DNA of 7,903 bases from an uncultured Actinomyces sp. (GTDB lineage Bacteria > Actinomycetota > Actinomycetes > Actinomycetales > Actinomycetaceae). Shown piece by piece: positions 1 to 6,259 of the stretch. The translations under genes and the position numbers were made by a program. The notes below the pieces were generated by a model. That model searched no databases. It had not been told where the DNA came from and saw nothing but the letters and a program-made list of their open reading frames with translations. Location: contig CACYEE010000001.1 in assembly GCA_902773415.1 (NCBI GenBank), positions 1 through 7,903 of the forward strand, in the 5' to 3' direction. The stretch's first letter is position 1, and every line of letters begins with the position of its first letter.

Positions 1-1297
1 CGGCCAGGCCGACGGCGAGAATGGCGGCTGCGAACAGGCAGATGACACCGATATTCGCGCCAAGCGCGCCCCAATCGGGGCCGCCGCGGGATTGGGCCGC
101 ATCCAGGGCCTCCATGCAGTAGTAGGCGGGCACGAAATGCGAAATCGTGACAATCGGCTCCCCCGCCGTCTCCAGCGGCGCCCACGCCCCCGACAGGAAG
201 GAAGAGACGAGTCCGAAAATGTTGACGATGCCGTTGACGAGCGCCTCGGACGAAGCGAAAAGCCCGACGGCAAAGCCGAGAGCCAGAGGCACGAGGCAGA
301 AGGCGTAGAGCGCCGCGGCGCTCGCGAGGAAGGCCGGCCATCCGACCGCGGCAAGGCCTGCGCGGAACACGGCTGCGCCCACGGCGAGCACGACAGCCCA
401 CGTGAGCGTCGCGACCGTCAGGCAAGCGCCGGCCAGAGCCGCATGGATCGACATGGGACGCCACGGAGAGGCCGTGTTGCGGCTGCGAATGTCCCGGCGG
501 CGGAACGCCGCAACGATGATCGCGCTGAGCACGCCGATTGCGAGCGTGAGCGGATAGGGGGCGAACTCGAGGTAGGCGCGAAGCGCCGCGCTCGGATTCG
601 CCGCGCCGTCGCCGTCGATGAAGGCTACCGGCATCGAATCGGCGACGGCCCGGGCGGCAAGTTCCGCAATCCGTTCGGGGCCGGCATCGGGCTCGGAGAG
701 AGCGAACAGGCGCGCCATGCCCAGGTATTCGTCGATGCGGGATTCGACAACCTGCTCCGCTCCGCTGACGAAGGACGCGGCCGTCTCGATGCGGGGAGCG
801 GCCTCGCGAACGCCGGAAGCAGGGGCCGCGTCCGCTCCGGCACGCACCGCAGCGAGGAAATCTTCGGTGAATCCTTCGGGCATGATGACGACGGTCATGG
901 CGTCTTCGCTCATGAGCGCGTCCTGCATGGCACGCTGCGAATCCTCGATGCGCGTCACTGTTCCGGCCGAGGCCAGGTATTCCTCGAGGCCTGCCGAAAG
1001 AGCGCCGGCGCCCTTCCCTGCCGTCGTCGCTCCATCGTGCGAGTCCGAAACTCCGCCGTCTTGCGTGTGCGGCTTCCCGTCGCCCTGCCCGGACGTTTCC
1101 TCGCCGCCCTGCGCGGCGGCATCGGCGTCGCGATTGACGAGGGCGATACTCGTCGACGCGAGTTCGGCGTTCCCGCCTTCGGCTGCGCCCACGGCGTTGC
1201 CGAGGAACAGTCCCATGAGCGAGACCAGTCCGACGTAGATCGCGAGGTAGGCCGGGTGCCGGAAAAAGGCGCGGAGCGCTGCCTTATAGACGTGCAT
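1..1297 (-). CDS. ABC-2 type exporter permease subunit, second of the pair (3' end beyond window)
   Basis: Membrane subunit of an ATP-driven exporter. The frame is open from ATG 1297 to the left edge, giving 432 residues with no stop, so the C-terminus is missing. Layout: cytoplasmic N-terminus; one membrane helix at about 17-38; a large extracytoplasmic domain at about 40-240; then at least four further hydrophobic segments (about 246-265, 286-312, 322-348, 353-372) and another at 412-432. This is the ABC2_membrane_3 pattern. The extracytoplasmic domain holds the family-typical stretch VVIMPEGFTEDFL (136-148). A Gly/Ser/Asp/His-rich low-complexity insert lies at about 60-98. The start is supported by AGGAGG at 1305-1310, 7 nt upstream. 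It overlaps the end of the preceding permease gene by 14 bp, which suggests translational coupling. The two permeases probably form a heterodimer with the ATPase encoded at 2522-3463. The exported substrate is unknown. Family is confident; function is an inference. Confidence 0.88.
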   Translation of the reverse strand, partial: MHVYKAALRAFFRHPAYLAIYVGLVSLMGLFLGNAVGAAEGGNAELASTSIALVNRDADAAAQGGEETSGQGDGKPHTQDGGVSDSHDGATTAGKGAGALSAGLEEYLASAGTVTRIEDSQRAMQDALMSEDAMTVVIMPEGFTEDFLAAVRAGADAAPASGVREAAPRIETAASFVSGAEQVVESRIDEYLGMARLFALSEPDAGPERIAELAARAVADSMPVAFIDGDGAANPSAALRAYLEFAPYPLTLAIGVLSAIIVAAFRRRDIRSRNTASPWRPMSIHAALAGACLTVATLTWAVVLAVGAAVFRAGLAAVGWPAFLASAAALYAFCLVPLALGFAVGLFASSEALVNGIVNIFGLVSSFLSGAWAPLETAGEPIVTISHFVPAYYCMEALDAAQSRGGPDWGALGANIGVICLFAAAILAVGLA

Positions 1298-2519
1298 GGC
1301 CGGGCCTCCTGGCAAGGAACGCGGTGGCGAGCGCCGCAAGCGCGCCGCTGGCCGCTACAAGGACGAGGGAACGGAGGAAGGGCGCGAGGTCCGTGTAGAC
1401 GTAGAGCGCATAGAACATGTCGGCAACCTGCTTGACGGGGTTCGCCGCAGCAAGCCACGGAGCCGATTCGGCGACGGAATCGGCAAGATGCATGGCCGGC
1501 GTGCCGTACAGGCCAGCGAAGAGGGCGAGGAAACAGGTGATGGCGGTCAGGATGCCGCTCTTTGCGTTCGTGGGAATGCGCGGCAGGGCTGCGATTGCGG
1601 AGCCGATAAAAACGGACATGAGCGAAGCGACGGCGATTCCGGCAAGGCACAGGCCTTCCCTGCCTCCGAACTCGATGCCGAGGACGACGCGGATGAACAC
1701 GAAGGCTGCGGCAAGCGCAAGGAAACCGAGGAGCCAGCTTGCTGCGAGGGTCCCCGCGATCTGGCGGCCCCGGCCGGTTCCGCTCGCCCAGCGGCGCGCC
1801 CCGAGGGGCGAGGCGGCGGGCAGCAGCCCGATCATCGCCGTCAGCGAGACGTTCGCCGCCATGAAGGAGGCGAAGCCGAGCAGGGCGTAGTAGTAGCGCA
1901 CGAAGGGGTTTGCCGTGGCATGCGTGAGGGAGACTGGATGGATGAAGGATTCGCGCGTGGAGAGCGCGTCGAGAACAGGCGAGGGCGGCGCAAGAGCCTG
2001 CGGATTGTCCTGCGCGATCGCTTCGAGGGCCGCACGCGAACGAGCGTAGGAACTGACGAGGTCTGCGAGCGCGGTCTGCGCCCAGGCGAGCGCGATGTCG
2101 TTGTCTTCGACGGGGCCGACCGCAAGGCTCGGCGTGCCGTCGGCGGCCACGGTCACGATGCCGGCCACCTTGCCTTCGGCGACGAGCGCGCGGGCGGTGT
2201 CCGCGTCGGCCTCGACCGGGGCGAGCAGCGCTTCGGATCCGTCCCGGGCCTGCGAAAGCCGGGCGACGACGGACCGGAAAGAGAAGGCTTCGGCGTCGTC
2301 CTTCGCGCCTGCGCCCGCCTGCGTCCCGCCCGACTTGTCCACGATCGCCACGCTGATGGGCGTGATGGCCGCGGCGGCGTTGTTTTCGATGCCGGAGAAC
2401 ATGACCTGGAAGAGCGTGGAGAGGATAAGCGGAAAGAGAAAGACCCAGATGATGATGTCCTTCTCCCGCAGGAGGCTGGCCGCCGTGTAGCGGGCAGTGT
2501 GGACGATGTCGCGAAGCAT
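1284..2519 (-). CDS. ABC-2 type exporter permease subunit, first of the pair
   Basis: Integral membrane subunit of an ABC exporter, 411 aa. One N-terminal helix (about 22-42, rich in I/L/F) is followed by an extracytoplasmic domain (about 45-205). A C-terminal block of helices follows at about 209-234, 255-281, 288-312, 321-340 and 382-403, giving six in total. The motif NPVKQVADMFYALY (360-373) before the last helix is typical of ABC-2 permeases (NP followed by an amphipathic stretch). The frame remains open far upstream, but ATG 2519 is chosen because GAGGGA sits 7 nt before it, it lies 2 nt after the ATPase stop, and the product then begins with the expected N-terminal helix. Upstream residues in this frame overlap the ATPase gene and are not protein-like. 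It ends with TAA at 1284-1286, inside the start of the next permease. Substrate unknown. Confidence 0.9.
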   Translation of the reverse strand: MLRDIVHTARYTAASLLREKDIIIWVFLFPLILSTLFQVMFSGIENNAAAAITPISVAIVDKSGGTQAGAGAKDDAEAFSFRSVVARLSQARDGSEALLAPVEADADTARALVAEGKVAGIVTVAADGTPSLAVGPVEDNDIALAWAQTALADLVSSYARSRAALEAIAQDNPQALAPPSPVLDALSTRESFIHPVSLTHATANPFVRYYYALLGFASFMAANVSLTAMIGLLPAASPLGARRWASGTGRGRQIAGTLAASWLLGFLALAAAFVFIRVVLGIEFGGREGLCLAGIAVASLMSVFIGSAIAALPRIPTNAKSGILTAITCFLALFAGLYGTPAMHLADSVAESAPWLAAANPVKQVADMFYALYVYTDLAPFLRSLVLVAASGALAALATAFLARRPGHARL

Positions 2520-2521
2520 GG

Positions 2522-3463
2522 CTAGTCCCTCAGTTCCTTGCCGGTGATCTCGAGGAAGACGTCGTTGAGCGTGGGCGGTTCGCTGTAGACCTTGCCGAAG
2601 TCGACGCCGCGTGCGGTCAGCGCCTGAAGGACATCGGCGAGGTTGTGCGGACCGGCCGAGCACAGCAGGGCGAGCCGTTCGCTTTCGTGGCGCGCCCGGC
2701 GCACGGCGGGGAGCGCTTCGATTTCGGCGAGGGCCTGGGCGGACAGCTCGGGAATCTCGATCTCGATCTTTTCGCCCGTGCTTACCATGCGCACAAGCTC
2801 GTCCTTCGTGCCCGTGGCGAGTTCTGCGCCGCGGTCCATGATCATGATGCGGCTGCAAATCTGCTCCACTTCCTCCATGTAATGCGAGGTGTAGACCACG
2901 GTGGAGCCGTCCCGGTTGAGTTCGAGGATGCCTTCGAGAATCGCGTTGCGGCTTTGCGGGTCGACGGCGACCGTGGGTTCGTCGAAGAAGACGAGCTCGG
3001 GCCGGTGGGCGATTCCGCAGGCGATGTTGAGCCGGCGCTTGAGGCCGCCGGAGAGCTTGCCGGGGCGGAACCTGACGTATTCTCCCAGTCCGGTGAAGTC
3101 GATCGCGTCGGCGACGAGGGAACGTCGGCGGGAGCGGTCTTTGACGTAGAGGCCGCAGAAGTAGTCGATGTTTTCGGCGACGCTCAGCTCCTCGAAGACG
3201 GCCACGTCCTGCGGCACGACGCCGATGCGGCGTTTGAGGTCGTAGCGGGTGGGCGTCATGGGTTCGCCGAAGAGGGAGATCTCGCCCTTGTCGTAGCGAA
3301 GCAGCTGGAGGATGCAGTTGATCGCGGTGGTCTTGCCCGAACCGTTGGGGCCGAGGAGGCCAAAGACTTCGCCGTGCTCGATTCCGAGGTTGAAATGGTC
3401 GAGCGCGAGGAGTTCGTCGTACCGTTTGACGAGCTTCGAGACGTTCACGATGGGGGCGGGCAT
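2522..3463 (-). CDS. ABC transporter ATP-binding protein (drug/antibiotic exporter type)
   Basis: Nucleotide-binding subunit, 313 aa, that powers the two downstream permeases on the cytoplasmic face of the membrane. All ABC motifs are visible: Walker A GPNGSGKTT (38-46), Q-loop Gln85 in VVPQD, signature LSGGLKRR (137-144), Walker B LVFFDEP (157-163) with catalytic Glu162, D-loop around Asp168 and switch His194 in YTSHYMEE. The signature has Leu instead of the classical Gln after LSGG. Hydrophobic residues, commonly Met, are known there in the CcmA/DrrA-like exporter branch. Residues of about 220-313 form the extra C-terminal domain of that branch. The length is normal. AGGAG at 3470-3474 lies 6 nt before ATG 3463. 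It is the first gene of a three-gene operon, with only 2 nt to the next start. Drug or peptide export is plausible, but the sequence does not show the substrate. Confidence 0.95.
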   Translation of the reverse strand: MPAPIVNVSKLVKRYDELLALDHFNLGIEHGEVFGLLGPNGSGKTTAINCILQLLRYDKGEISLFGEPMTPTRYDLKRRIGVVPQDVAVFEELSVAENIDYFCGLYVKDRSRRRSLVADAIDFTGLGEYVRFRPGKLSGGLKRRLNIACGIAHRPELVFFDEPTVAVDPQSRNAILEGILELNRDGSTVVYTSHYMEEVEQICSRIMIMDRGAELATGTKDELVRMVSTGEKIEIEIPELSAQALAEIEALPAVRRARHESERLALLCSAGPHNLADVLQALTARGVDFGKVYSEPPTLNDVFLEITGKELRD

Positions 3464-3572
3464 GTGCAGCTCCTGTTTTGCCGGGCCGAGGGGCTGCTTC
3501 CATTGTCCTCGCGTGCGACGGCTCGCGCCCCATGAGGATTGTCATTGCTTTGCCCTCGTTTGGCGAGCGCGG

Positions 3573-3594
3573 GACCATGACAACCGTCATGGTC
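3573..3594. promoter_or_regulatory. 22-bp dyad upstream of the ABC exporter operon, candidate operator
   Basis: The arms GACCATGAC (3573-3581) and GTCATGGTC (3586-3594) are perfectly complementary around a 4-nt centre, 109 bp before the ABC ATPase start. The heptamer ATGACAA inside it (3577-3583) recurs once in inverted orientation at 3539-3545, closer to the gene. Size and placement fit a dimeric repressor or activator site (TetR- or MerR-like regulators often control such exporters), but no regulator gene is in the window. It could instead be just another hairpin of the repeat-rich spacer. Confidence 0.4.
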
Positions 3595-3601
3595 GGGGCC
3601 A

Positions 3602-3672
3602 GGGACAGTGATTTCGGCGTATCAATGGGGTCTGACCCCATTGATACGCTTTGGCGAAAGGGGGACTGTCCC
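3602..3672. repeat. REP-like nested palindrome, copy A (33-bp core)
   Basis: The core at 3617-3649 is a perfect palindrome with two 16-nt arms around one central base; the arms begin GCGTATCA and end GGGGTC. An outer stem, GGGACAGT (3602-3609) with ACTGTCCC (3665-3672), can enclose it as one long imperfect hairpin. The right outer arm also lies in its own small palindrome, GGGGACTGTCCCC (3661-3673). A related core sits at 6358-6390. The intergenic location, the palindromic GGGGTC/GACCCC centre and the recurrence fit a REP-type repeat. The mobilising enzyme, if any, is not in the window. Confidence 0.7.
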
Positions 3673-3707
3673 CGATCCGACACTCGACTTTCCGACCTGC
3701 ACAAAAC

Positions 3708-3752
3708 GGCTGGGGCGGGGATCGGAACGCCGTTCCGATCCCCGCCCCAGCC
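3708..3752. repeat. Perfect 45-bp palindrome
   Basis: Two 22-nt arms are exactly complementary around a single central base (C3730). The arm starts GGCTGGGGCGGGG and ends ATCGGAACG. The stem is very GC-rich, is free of mismatches and has no T run on either side, so it is not a standard intrinsic terminator, although it might block polymerase or protect mRNA ends. It sits 35 bp from copy A of the REP-like element. No second copy is visible in the window. Confidence 0.8.
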
Positions 3753-3768
3753 AGCTCCACGCATCCTT

Positions 3769-3825
3769 CTGGACAGCCCCTGAAAGGAAGCATTCGACGC
3801 TTGAGCCTGGGAACAGGCTGTCCAG
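3769..3825. repeat. Looped inverted repeat
   Basis: CTGGACAGCC (3769-3778) is complementary to GGCTGTCCAG (3816-3825) with 37 nt between them. A small inner hairpin, GCCTG-GGAA-CAGGC (3805-3818), competes with it for overlapping bases. The function is unknown. It lies between the 45-bp palindrome and the ptsI terminator. Confidence 0.5.
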
Positions 3826-3874
3826 GACAGGCCAGGCAATTGCCAAGCCAGCGCCCTGTCTTCCCGAGGCAAAA

Positions 3875-3899
3875 GCGCGGGGCGCTTCGCGCCCCACGC
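3875..3899 (-). terminator. Likely intrinsic terminator of ptsI
   Basis: Stem GGGGCGC (3879-3885) and GCGCCCC (3889-3895) with a 3-nt loop, extended by GCG/CGC beyond one C-A mismatch. Read on the minus strand it starts 15 nt after the ptsI stop and is followed at once by four T residues (3874-3871). The short T run makes it moderately convincing. Confidence 0.7.
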
Positions 3900-3914
3900 C
3901 GCGATATCCGGGTC

Positions 3915-5645
3915 TTACTCCGCAGCCTTCTCTCGGACTTCGATGGCTTCGACGAGAGCGTCGTGAATCTCGGTCTCCGTCGTCAGCTTCATGACCTTGT
4001 CGGCAAGGGTCTTCGCTTCGTCGACGGTCCAGCCGTAGATTTCCTTGCGCGTGCGCAAGATGGAGGTGGCGGACACGGAGTATTCGCCAAGGCCGAAGGC
4101 AATCCACAGAGGGATGAGCAGCGGATCGGCAGCGGCCTCGCCGCACATGCCGACCATGATGCCCTTGTCGTTGCCGGCCTGGATGACGTTGCGGATAGAG
4201 CGCAGCACCGCCGGGTTGTACGTCGAGTACAGGTAGCGCACCGAGTCGTTGCCGCGGTCGCAGGCCATCGTGTAGCCGGTGAGGTCGTTCGTGCCGATGG
4301 AGAAGAAGTCGGCCTCTTCGGCCAGGGCGTCGGCCATGACGGCGGCGGCCGGCGTCTCGATCATGATTCCGACCTCGACGTTCGGGTTGCACTTGACGCC
4401 TTCGCGCTCGAACTCGGCGGCGTAGCGCTTGACGAGGGCCTTGACCTCGCGAATCTCGTCGACGCAGGTCACAAGCGGCACCATGATGTGGATGTCGCCG
4501 TAAGCGGCGGCGCGCAGGAGGGCGCGCAGCTGGGTGCGGTAGACGTCCTCGCGCTGGAGGCAGTAGCGGATGGCGCGGAAGCCAAGGAAGGGGTTCTCCT
4601 CCTTCTCCATGCCGAGGTAGGGGATTTCCTTGTCGCCGCCAATGTCGAGGGTTCGGATGATGACGGGCTTGCCCTTCATCGTGACCGCGGCCTTCTTGTA
4701 GGCCTCGAACTGCTGGTCCTCGGTGGGCATCTCGTCGTTTTCGATGAAGAGGAACTCCGAACGGAACAGGCCCACGCCTTCGGCGTCGCGCTCAAGGGCG
4801 TCCTGCGCCTGCTCGGCGTTGCCGATGTTGGCCACGAGGAGGAGTTCCTTGTCGTCGGCCGTGACGGTCTTGTTGCCGATGAACTTCTTGAGGTCGGCCT
4901 GCTCCTGGCGGAACAGCTCGCGCTCGTTCTTCGCGGCTTCCATCGTCGCCTCGTCGGGATCGGTGGTGACGGTGCCGGCCGAGCCGTTGACGATGACGAG
5001 GGTTTCTGGCGGCAGGGAGGTGCAGGCGTCGGCCACGGCCATGACTGCCGGGATTTCGAGGGCGCGCGCGAGAATCGCCGAGTGGGAGGTGACGCCGCCG
5101 GTCTCGGTGATGATGGCGACGACGTTCTCGCGGTTGATTTCGGCCGTCATGGACGGGGTGAGCTCGCGGGTGACGATGACGGAGCGCTGGGGGAGGGAAG
5201 AAATGGAGACGGTGCGCTTGTTGAGCAGCTCGGCGAGAACGCCGGAGCGGATGTCGCGCACGTCTGCGGCGCGGGCCATCGTCAGCTCGTCGCCGGAGGC
5301 CTCGAACATCATGGCGAACTGTTCGCAAATCTGGGTCAGGGCATCCTCGGCGCAGGTGCGGGCTTCGACGAGCTTCGTCATTTCGCCCTGCATGTACGGG
5401 TCGGAAATCATGAGCACGTGGCCCATGAGAATCTCGGCTTCCTTCTCGCCGACGGATTCCTTCATCTGCTCGGCCTGGGCCTTGGTGAACTCGACGTAGT
5501 CGTTGATGGCGTCGGTCAGGCGGGCCTTTTCGGCTTCGACGTCCTCAACCGGCTTCGGCTCGTAGCTGAGGTCGGGTTCTTCGATGACGACGATGCGGCC
5601 GATGCCGATGCCGGGGGAGACGTTTGCGCCCTTGAGAATAACCAT
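3915..5645 (-). CDS. ptsI: Phosphoenolpyruvate-protein phosphotransferase (PTS enzyme I)
   Basis: Cytoplasmic first enzyme of the PTS. It takes phosphate from PEP onto a histidine and passes it to HPr. The 576 aa are the normal length. Domains: N-terminal HPr-binding and phospho-His region (about 1-225), with active-site His188 in GGVTSHSAILAR (183-194); PEP-binding TIM barrel (about 250-576). The barrel shows GLFRSEFLF (292-300), RTLDIGGDK (331-339), NPFLGFRAIR (351-360), EVGIMIETPAA (424-434), FFSIGTNDLTGYTMACDRGN (448-466 region, with Arg464) and catalytic Cys501 in GMCGEAAADP. All residues needed for catalysis appear present. AGGAG at 5655-5659 lies 9 nt before ATG 5645. It stands 263 bp downstream of ptsH on the same strand and is followed by a terminator-like hairpin at 3875-3899. 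It is probably transcribed with ptsH, though hairpins lie between them. Confidence 0.98.
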   Translation of the reverse strand: MVILKGANVSPGIGIGRIVVIEEPDLSYEPKPVEDVEAEKARLTDAINDYVEFTKAQAEQMKESVGEKEAEILMGHVLMISDPYMQGEMTKLVEARTCAEDALTQICEQFAMMFEASGDELTMARAADVRDIRSGVLAELLNKRTVSISSLPQRSVIVTRELTPSMTAEINRENVVAIITETGGVTSHSAILARALEIPAVMAVADACTSLPPETLVIVNGSAGTVTTDPDEATMEAAKNERELFRQEQADLKKFIGNKTVTADDKELLLVANIGNAEQAQDALERDAEGVGLFRSEFLFIENDEMPTEDQQFEAYKKAAVTMKGKPVIIRTLDIGGDKEIPYLGMEKEENPFLGFRAIRYCLQREDVYRTQLRALLRAAAYGDIHIMVPLVTCVDEIREVKALVKRYAAEFEREGVKCNPNVEVGIMIETPAAAVMADALAEEADFFSIGTNDLTGYTMACDRGNDSVRYLYSTYNPAVLRSIRNVIQAGNDKGIMVGMCGEAAADPLLIPLWIAFGLGEYSVSATSILRTRKEIYGWTVDEAKTLADKVMKLTTETEIHDALVEAIEVREKAAE

Positions 5646-5677
5646 ATGAGTTTGCTCCTAGAGGTGGGGTGATGGGT

Positions 5678-5734
5678 GCTCCGACTGTGCGACGGAGCGG
5701 CGCGCGCATGGCTACGGTGCCATGTGTTCACCGT
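5678..5734 (-). promoter_or_regulatory. Hairpins in the ptsI leader, two of them mutually exclusive
   Basis: Three inverted repeats lie 33 to 89 nt upstream of the ptsI start: GCTCCG/CGGAGC (5678-5683 with 5693-5698), CATGGC/GCCATG (5707-5712 with 5719-5724) and ACGGTG/CACCGT (5714-5719 with 5729-5734). The last two share bases and cannot form together. They could be leader RNA structures, or the 21-bp ACGGTG dyad could be an operator. No convincing promoter boxes were found beside them. The function is not known. Confidence 0.35.
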
Positions 5735-5802
5735 TCGGGAAGGGGATGTTGAGGCTGCGGCTTGGGCTGCGACGACAGCCGGGTTTTCGGATGCGGCGAG
5801 GG

Positions 5803-5844
5803 GGCGACGTCGTCGTCGCCAATCACCGGACGCCTTGCAAGGCG
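5803..5844. repeat. Two small palindromes in the ptsH-ptsI gap
   Basis: GGCGACG (5803-5809) pairs with CGTCGCC (5814-5820) over a 4-nt loop. CGCCTTGCAAGGCG (5831-5844) is a perfect 14-bp palindrome. Together with the hairpin at 5857-5889 they make a run of three structures that a ptsH-ptsI transcript would have to cross. Confidence 0.5.
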
Positions 5845-5856
5845 CGGGGCATGGCA

Positions 5857-5889
5857 ATGCCGGGGCCGGCCGAAGCCAGGCCCCGGCAT
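5857..5889 (-). terminator. Strong hairpin just after ptsH, possible terminator or attenuator
   Basis: The 11-bp stem ATGCCGGGGCC (5857-5867) with GGCCCCGGCAT (5879-5889) can be lengthened inside by GGC/GCC around a CGAA loop with one bulged A. It begins 19 nt past the ptsH stop on the minus strand. There is no T run after it, so complete termination is doubtful. Partial termination or protection of the ptsH mRNA 3' end would fit the usual need for more HPr than EI; that role is inferred. Confidence 0.55.
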
Positions 5890-5908
5890 CCGTGTCGCGG
5901 GGTTGCCG

Positions 5909-6166
5909 TCAGGCGACTGCCTCGATGCCTTCGACGGCGGCGGCGAGGGCATCGGCCTCGTCCGGGCCTTCGCAGGTCACTTCGATTTCGGTGCCGCACT
6001 TCCAGCCGCAGCTCATGATCTGCATGAGGGACTTGCCATCGACGTCCTTGCCGCCGGCGGAGAGCTTCACGGAGGATTCGAAGGAGGCCATCTTGGAGGC
6101 GAAAACGCCTGCCGGGCGCATGTGGAATCCTTCGGGATCGTTGAGGGTTGCAGTCTGGGTAACCAT
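5909..6166 (-). CDS. ptsH: Phosphocarrier protein HPr
   Basis: Small cytoplasmic phosphocarrier, 85 aa, that shuttles phosphate from EI His188 to EIIA domains of sugar permeases. Active-site His15 lies in EGFHMRPAG (12-20), at exactly the position usual for HPr. Ser46 in GKSLMQIMS (44-52) is the residue that HPr kinase modifies in organisms that have that enzyme. ATG 6166 is preferred over the in-frame ATG at 6181, because AGGA (6173-6176) is 6 nt upstream and the product then has His at residue 15 and the normal length. An unusual feature is the stretch after Ser46, which carries Cys53, Trp55 and Cys57 (MSCGWKCGTE, 51-60), plus Cys65. HPr proteins usually have a Leu and small or polar residues there. 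It lies between fruA and ptsI on the same strand, with a likely promoter at 6260-6265. Confidence 0.97.
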   Translation of the reverse strand: MVTQTATLNDPEGFHMRPAGVFASKMASFESSVKLSAGGKDVDGKSLMQIMSCGWKCGTEIEVTCEGPDEADALAAAVEGIEAVA

Positions 6167-6172
6167 ATGTTT

Positions 6173-6176
6173 TCCT
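6173..6176 (-). promoter_or_regulatory. ptsH ribosome binding site that fixes the start
   Basis: AGGA within AAAGGAA on the minus strand, 6 nt before ATG 6166. It overlaps the codons that would follow the alternative ATG at 6181, which has no comparable site at a good distance. This supports the shorter 85-aa HPr. Confidence 0.75.
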
Positions 6177-6184
6177 TTCATGCG

Positions 6185-6202
6185 GGAAGCGGCGATGCTT
6201 CC
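6185..6202 (-). promoter_or_regulatory. Small hairpin in the ptsH 5' leader
   Basis: GGAAGC (6185-6190) pairs with GCTTCC (6197-6202) over a 6-nt loop. It ends 8 nt before the ptsH ribosome site, so it may influence mRNA stability or ribosome access. This is only a 6-bp stem and may be incidental. Confidence 0.3.
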
Positions 6203-6259
6203 GTGCCTTGTGGCGTGAGCCGGTTCGATGAGGCTCGTCGATGAGCGGCATCGGTACCC

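Larger units (their letters stand above)
3464..3914. other. 451-bp gene-free region packed with inverted repeats
   Basis: No convincing coding sequence lies between the ABC operon and ptsI. Short open frames occur on both strands, but they run through the palindromes and have no good start context. In order the region holds the ABC operon leader with its ribosome site, a 22-bp dyad (3573-3594), a nested hairpin with a 33-bp palindromic core (3602-3672), a 45-bp palindrome (3708-3752), a 57-bp looped inverted repeat (3769-3825) and the ptsI terminator (3875-3899). No clear -35/-10 pair was found for the ABC operon. TTGTCA on the minus strand inside the dyad is a weak -35 candidate with no good -10. 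Confidence 0.75.

Noticed and set aside
92..1435. 447-codon plus-strand open frame
   Set aside because: Antisense to the partial permease. It is Arg/Gly-rich with no domain, and the permease frame on the other strand has membrane helices and a ribosome site.
1296..2525. 409-codon plus-strand open frame, and the 296-codon one at 2645-3535
   Set aside because: Both are antisense shadows of the exporter genes, with biased Gly/Arg/Asp composition and no family resemblance.
3602..3752. CRISPR array or insertion-sequence end
   Set aside because: The repeats are single palindromes, not regularly spaced direct repeats with spacers, and no transposase, target-site duplication or cas gene is visible.
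2520..3872. Upstream extension of the first permease to an 862-codon frame
   Set aside because: The extension runs through the ATPase gene in another frame and is Arg/Pro-rich nonsense. ATG 2519 has its own ribosome site and gives a normal ABC-2 permease.
3651..5672. 673-codon plus-strand open frame over ptsI
   Set aside because: It is exactly antisense to ptsI, has repetitive Gly/Val/Asp/Leu composition typical of antisense GC-rich frames, and shows no recognisable domain.
6164..6181. Longer HPr starting at ATG 6181 (90 aa)
   Set aside because: The extra five residues overlap the ribosome site that serves ATG 6166, and the shorter form places His at position 15 as in typical HPr.
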